Source: Paenibacillus sp.
Lineage (GTDB): Bacteria > Bacillota > Bacilli > Paenibacillales > YIM-B00363
Direction: 5' to 3'
Length of the DNA stretch: 64,000 bases
Assembly: GCF_035645195.1 (NCBI RefSeq)
Contig: NZ_DASQNA010000013.1
Span: 104,545 to 168,544 of the forward strand
Numbering within the stretch: position 1 is the stretch's first letter; each line of letters starts with the position of its first letter. The position numbers and the translations under genes were made by a program. This document shows, piece after piece, positions 60,738 through 64,000 of this stretch. The notes beneath the pieces were generated by a model. That model saw nothing but the letters and a program-made list of their open reading frames with translations. It searched no databases and was not told the origin of the DNA.

Positions 60738-62027
60738 CTACTCCAAACGAATATCGGCGCCGAGCGCCTTCAGGTGATCGAAAAATTGCGGATACGACTT
60801 AGCGACGTGGTGAGCGTCGCGGATGACGAGCCCTTCCTCGGAGCGGAGGCCGACGACGGACAGCGCCATGATGACGCGGTGATCGTAGTGCGCGTCGATG
60901 ACGACGCCGCCTTTCACGCCCTCGGGTTTGCCGTGGACGATGATTTCGTCGCGCTTCTCCTCGACGTTCGCGCCCGCCTTGCGCAGCTCCGTTAAGTAGT
61001 CTGTGATGCGGTCGCATTCCTTATAACGCAAATTTTCCACGTTGTAGAACCGGGACGTGCCTTCCGCGAAGACGGACGCCGCCACGCAGGCGAGCACCGC
61101 GTCCGTAAATTCGTCGCCGTCGAACTCGACCGCCCGCAGCTTGCCGTTGCCCTGCACGCGCACGACGCCGTTCTCGTGCGTCAGCGGCGCGCCCATCGCG
61201 CGGATGACGTCGACCGCCTTGCGCTCGCCTTGTTTGCTGTGTTCAAGCAGCCGGTGCACCGTCACGTCCGAGTTCGTCACCGCCGCCGCGGCCAAAATCG
61301 CCGCCGACCCCGGATAATCGCCCTGCACCGAGTAGTCGCCGCTGCGGTATTTCTGATTGCCGGGCACGCGGTAAAACATCAGATCGTCGCTCGCTTCGAC
61401 CTCGATGCCGGCGTCGCGCAGCACCTCGAGCGTTTGGCCGACGACGATTTTCGATTTCAAATCGTGCAGCACCCGAATTTCGCTGTCTTCCTTAAGCAGC
61501 GGCGTCAGGAACAGCAGCGAGCTGAGAAACTGCGACGAGACGCTGCCGGACACTTGGATCGCGCCGCCCTTCGGGTCGCCGCCGTACACCGTAATCGGCA
61601 GCCGGCCGCCGTTGTGGTCGATGCGCACGTTCATCGTTTCCAGCGCGCGGATCAAGTCGTCGTGCGGTCGTTTGCCGAGCGAATCCGGATACGAATTGAC
61701 GAACGTCACTTCCGGCAGGAGCGACGCGATCGACAGCAGGAAGCGCAGCACCGCGCCGGCGTTGCCGACGTTCAGTTCTTTGACGGGCTTCGGGCTGCGG
61801 CCGAAGCCGTGCACCGTCAGCACGTCGTTCGACTCCTCCAGCGTCGCGCCCAAATCCCGCAGGCAGCGGCGCATCGCGTCGCTGTCCTCGCTGTGCGCGG
61901 GAAACCGAATGCGGCTTACGCCTTCGGCGAGCGCCGCGACGAGCATATAGCGGGTCGTGTAATTTTTCGAGGATAACGCCTGCAGTTCTCCCTGCAGCCG
62001 AGGGGTCGGTTTTACGATGGCATCCAT
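60738..62027 (-). CDS. aroA: 3-phosphoshikimate 1-carboxyvinyltransferase (EPSP synthase), divergent form
   Basis: AroA joins PEP and shikimate 3-phosphate. The 429-residue protein has the double-barrel layout, with NVGNAGAVLRFL, SVSSQFLSSLLF, RYKECDRI and DAHYDHRVIMALSV at family positions. The textbook KSxSHR motif is replaced by SSKNYTTRYML, and NSGT by NAGA. These are known glyphosate-contact regions, so sensitivity may differ. aroK (63224) is close by. It leads a short run with the CoA-binding gene. Confidence 0.9.
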   Translation of the reverse strand: MDAIVKPTPRLQGELQALSSKNYTTRYMLVAALAEGVSRIRFPAHSEDSDAMRRCLRDLGATLEESNDVLTVHGFGRSPKPVKELNVGNAGAVLRFLLSIASLLPEVTFVNSYPDSLGKRPHDDLIRALETMNVRIDHNGGRLPITVYGGDPKGGAIQVSGSVSSQFLSSLLFLTPLLKEDSEIRVLHDLKSKIVVGQTLEVLRDAGIEVEASDDLMFYRVPGNQKYRSGDYSVQGDYPGSAAILAAAAVTNSDVTVHRLLEHSKQGERKAVDVIRAMGAPLTHENGVVRVQGNGKLRAVEFDGDEFTDAVLACVAASVFAEGTSRFYNVENLRYKECDRITDYLTELRKAGANVEEKRDEIIVHGKPEGVKGGVVIDAHYDHRVIMALSVVGLRSEEGLVIRDAHHVAKSYPQFFDHLKALGADIRLE

Positions 62028-62060
62028 GGATAAACTCCTCTCTTGAACTAGAGAAAAATG

Positions 62061-62411
62061 TCAGCGCGCGATCCAGACGCCGGCGCCCGCCGCGGCGATC
62101 GACGCCGCGATCGTGACGGCGGCGTAGACGGCGGCTCGGCGGCCGGCCTGGGCGAGCAGCGCGGTTTCGACCGCGAACGTCGAGTATGTCGTATAGCCGC
62201 CTAGAACTCCGGCCGTAAGGCCGGCTAAGACGGCGGGGCTGACCGGCAGATCGCCGCCCGCGAGCCAGCCGAGCGCGAACGAGCCGGTGACGTTGACGGC
62301 GAGCGTCGCGTACGGCACGCGGCCGGGCCGGTTCCAGCGGAGCGCGGCGGCTCGAAGCGCTGCGCCGAGCGCGCCGCCGGCCGCCACGAAGACAAGGGCG
62401 AGCCAGCTCAC
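62061..62411 (-). CDS. crcB: Fluoride channel CrcB/FluC, second subunit
   Basis: Fluc channels export fluoride as dual-topology dimers. The 116-residue protein has four membrane segments, GGALGAALRA, NVTGSFALGW and the TTYSTFAVE motif with the phenylalanine-box region. The GTG start (62411) overlaps the stop of the first crcB gene as GTGA. The pair would form a heterodimer with opposite orientations, as in other bacteria with two adjacent genes. Confidence 0.92.
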   Translation of the reverse strand: MSWLALVFVAAGGALGAALRAAALRWNRPGRVPYATLAVNVTGSFALGWLAGGDLPVSPAVLAGLTAGVLGGYTTYSTFAVETALLAQAGRRAAVYAAVTIAASIAAAGAGVWIAR

Positions 62412-62791
62412 GGCGCCGCCTCCCCGCGCCGGAGGGCGCCGAGGCGCAAACCCGCGCGGGCGAGCGGCGGGCCGACGGCCGCCGTCAGCGCGATATACGC
62501 CGCGGCGAGGCCGTACCGTTCGCCTTCGAGCATCGTCCACGCTTCCAGCCCGAAGGCGGACATCGTCGTGAATGCGCCGAGGAACCCCGCCGCCGCCGCT
62601 TGATACGCCGGGGACCGCTTGTCCCGGTCCGAAGCGCGCGCGTACAACCAGCCGAGCGCGAACGCGCCCGCCCCGTTGACGAGCAGCGTCGCGAACGGCC
62701 AAGGCCCGCCTGCGCCGGCGAACGCCTGAGCGACGCCCCAACGCGCCGCGGAGCCGAGCGCACCGCCCGCGGCGATCCACACGAAGCGCAT
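62408..62791 (-). CDS. crcB: Fluoride channel CrcB/FluC, first subunit
   Basis: This 127-residue partner has MRFVWIAAGGALGSAARWG, NGAGAFALGW and TTMSAFGLE, the last differing from the usual TxSTF motif kept in the second subunit. GGAGGTG lies 4 nt before ATG 62791; a longer open frame upstream has no better site. No crcB-motif (fluoride) riboswitch is recognisable in the 100 nt upstream. It is divergent from the rhodanese gene. Confidence 0.92.
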   Translation of the reverse strand: MRFVWIAAGGALGSAARWGVAQAFAGAGGPWPFATLLVNGAGAFALGWLYARASDRDKRSPAYQAAAAGFLGAFTTMSAFGLEAWTMLEGERYGLAAAYIALTAAVGPPLARAGLRLGALRRGEAAP

Positions 62792-62861
62792 GCGGCACCT
62801 CCGATTTGACTTGAAAAAATGCACGACGTAAGATGGTGGCAGATGTACGATCAAGACCACC

Positions 62862-62880
62862 CGCCTACGTCCCGTAGGCG
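62862..62880. promoter_or_regulatory. Perfect hairpin between crcB and the rhodanese gene
   Basis: CGCCTACG-TCC-CGTAGGCG (8-bp arms, 3-nt loop) ends 6 nt before the rhodanese ribosome binding site. It may be a leader hairpin or an operator shared by the divergent genes. Confidence 0.5.
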
Positions 62881-62901
62881 AATTCGAAAGGAGCGATCCG
62901 C

Positions 62902-63204
62902 TTGAGCGGCATGCGATCGATCGAACCCGCCGAGGTTCGCCGCCGGCTTGACGCCGGGGAACAGCTCGTCATCATCGACGTGCGGGAAGACGAAGAGGTG
63001 GCCGCCGGTATCATTCCAGGCGCCCGCCATATCCCGATGGGGACGATTCCGGAACGGATGAGCGACATTCCGAAAGAGGGCGAAGTCATCCTCGTCTGCC
63101 GCAGCGGCAACCGCAGCGGCCGCGTCTACGACTACCTCGAGGCGCACGGCTACGCCAACACGAAAAACATGACCGGCGGCATGCTGGCCTGGGAGACGCT
63201 GTAA
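62902..63204 (+). CDS. Single-domain rhodanese sulfurtransferase
   Basis: Rhodanese domains carry sulfane sulfur on a cysteine. The 100-residue protein has IIDVREDEEVAAGIIPGARHIPMG and active-site loop VCRSGNRSGR, with the Cys intact. The start is TTG 62902, with AAAGGAG 9 nt upstream; an ATG nine bases later is too far from that site. It is the only plus-strand gene here and sits between crcB and aroK. The acceptor is unknown. Confidence 0.92.
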   Translation: MSGMRSIEPAEVRRRLDAGEQLVIIDVREDEEVAAGIIPGARHIPMGTIPERMSDIPKEGEVILVCRSGNRSGRVYDYLEAHGYANTKNMTGGMLAWETL

Positions 63205-63223
63205 GCGTCCGCCGGGCGACCCG

Positions 63224-63739
63224 TCAGCGGGCGCCCGCCTCCCGCAATATCGTCTCCACCGTCTCCGCCACGCCGAGCTTCGACGTGTCGACGGTAAGAG
63301 ACGCGAAATCGTACGCGTTCTTCCGCTCCTTAAGGAGCAGACGGACGCGTTCTTCTTTGTCGCCGGCGAGCAGAGGGCGATTCGCGTCGCCCCGCAGCCG
63401 CTCGATCAGCGCGTCGGCCGGCGCCGTCAAGGCGACGACGAAGCCGCCCCGCAGCATCGTCTCGCGGTTGAGCGGCCGAAGCACGGAGCCGCCGCCGGTC
63501 GAGACGATTTGCCGCTCGCCCGCCAGCACCTCCTCTAGCACGGCGCTTTCCGCGTCGCGGAAATACGCCTCCCCCTCCTGCTCGAACAGCTCGGGGATCG
63601 ATCGAGCTTCCCGCTCGACGATTCGCTGATCCGTGTCGACGAACGTCCAGCCGAGCTTCTCGGACAGCGCGAGACCGACGGTCGTTTTCCCCGTTCCCAT
63701 AAATCCGATGAGTACAATGTTGCGAAGTTCAGCCGTCAA
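63224..63739 (-). CDS. aroK: Shikimate kinase
   Basis: AroK phosphorylates shikimate ahead of AroA. Walker A is GFMGTGKTT, the shikimate-binding DTDQRIVERE (Asp) and the FRDAESAVLEE segment follow, then STGGGSVL and the lid RPLLAGD. 171 residues, family norm. The start is TTG 63739; the upstream site is weak (GGGAAC), so the exact start is less sure. It is convergent with the rhodanese gene. Confidence 0.95.
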   Translation of the reverse strand: MTAELRNIVLIGFMGTGKTTVGLALSEKLGWTFVDTDQRIVEREARSIPELFEQEGEAYFRDAESAVLEEVLAGERQIVSTGGGSVLRPLNRETMLRGGFVVALTAPADALIERLRGDANRPLLAGDKEERVRLLLKERKNAYDFASLTVDTSKLGVAETVETILREAGAR

Positions 63740-63802
63740 TTTCGGTTCCCGTCCTCATTTTTTAACACATCATACCATACGCCGCGCAGGGCGAACACCC
63801 CG

Positions 63803-63836
63803 AAAAAAGCCCGCCGCCCGCAGGGCGCGGCGCGGC
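63803..63836 (-). terminator. Terminator of gnd
   Basis: A GC-rich stem on the minus strand (GCCGCGCCGCGCCC/GGGCGGCGGGC with small mismatch) is followed by six T residues, 18 nt past the gnd stop. Confidence 0.78.
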
Positions 63837-63853
63837 AGGCGTCTATGCCGAAG

Positions 63854-64000
63854 TTATTGCATCCACTCGAAGTGGAACGTGCCTTCCTTGTCGACGCGCT
63901 CGAACGTGTGCGCGCCGAAATAGTCGCGCTGCGCCTGCAGCAGGTTCGCCGGCAGCCGCTCCGTCCGGTACGAATCGTAGTACGCGAGCGCCGACGAGAA
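63854..64000 (-). CDS. gnd: 6-phosphogluconate dehydrogenase, C-terminal 48 residues only
   Basis: The frame enters from the right edge and ends at TAA 63854-63856. The tail [37 protein letters not shown] and the final FEWMQ match the C-terminus of decarboxylating 6-phosphogluconate dehydrogenase (GndA type), with the conserved Arg and His that reach into the partner active site. The rest is outside the window. Confidence 0.92.
   Translation of the reverse strand, partial: FSSALAYYDSYRTERLPANLLQAQRDYFGAHTFERVDKEGTFHFEWMQ

Noticed and set aside
62792..62880. Fluoride riboswitch before crcB
   Set aside because: Read on the minus strand, no crcB-motif core is recognisable; only a simple hairpin is present.
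1..64000. tRNA, rRNA, prophage or insertion-sequence remnants
   Set aside because: No cloverleaf, rRNA core sequence, transposase, integrase or att-like direct repeat was recognised by eye.

Overview
The window reads as chromosomal DNA of a GC-rich, endospore-forming member of the Paenibacillaceae (Paenibacillus/Cohnella type). The grounds are a 26-residue spoVM gene, RemA, PrkC, CcpA, RqcH, YlbF/YlbG, YlaN and a gene order close to the Bacillus subtilis recG-ylo-spoVM-prkC-priA-gmk-yloA region. Most genes lie on the minus strand in tightly packed runs, many with 4-nt ATGA/GTGA overlaps. I see no tRNA, rRNA, insertion sequence, prophage or CRISPR array. Both ends cut a gene: a BtuF-like binding protein on the left and 6-phosphogluconate dehydrogenase on the right.

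Region 1 (1-27.9 kb) is the conserved housekeeping block. Reading leftwards from the right end: rqcH (plus strand, divergent), a Ca-type P-ATPase, a fused homocysteine methyltransferase/methylene-THF reductase, yicC, remA, gmk, rpoZ, coaBC, priA, def, fmt, rsmB, rlmN, stp, prkC, rsgA, rpe, spoVM, (rpmB on the plus strand), asp23, fakA-like, degV/fakB-like, recG and a BtuF-like protein. It combines nucleotide and CoA supply, replication restart, formyl-Met initiation and removal, rRNA methylation, ribosome assembly, Ser/Thr kinase-phosphatase signalling, spore coat assembly and a probable fatty-acid kinase pair.

Region 2 (28-41 kb) is more accessory. It has a MerR regulator with a cobalamin-domain-like C-terminus, a LysR-PHP-galU-ugd run (UDP-glucose to UDP-glucuronate), an uncharacterised 145-residue protein, ylbG, an ansA-type asparaginase, ylbF (RicF), a bacterial XPB helicase with its partner protein, a CBS-pair protein and an M20 amidohydrolase.

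Region 3 (41-49.5 kb) carries yugN-like, ftsW-type, a second Asp23-family gene, ylaN, an HPr-like protein lacking the phosphorylatable histidine, an M29 aminopeptidase, a GAF-GGDEF diguanylate cyclase, rpsD with a long leader, a 670-bp non-coding repeat region and tyrS.

Region 4 (49.6-64 kb) has a class A penicillin-binding protein with FN3 tail, mtnN, ccpA, a zinc-ribbon-like protein, a DJ-1/PfpI protein, nagE-ptsI (no ptsH), a Gln/Tyr/Asn-rich protein with two internal repeats, a CoA-binding protein, a divergent aroA, a crcB pair, a rhodanese, aroK and the end of gnd. Carbon-control parts (ccpA, ptsI, nagE, HPr-like) cluster within about 16 kb.

The most notable non-textbook items are the three 106-bp hairpin repeats after rpsD, the MerR/B12 protein whose upper-ligand motif appears lost, the His-less HPr, the XPB pair, the internally duplicated coat-like protein, and a short out-of-frame ORF that overlaps the rpsD start. 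All readings are by eye; no database search was run.
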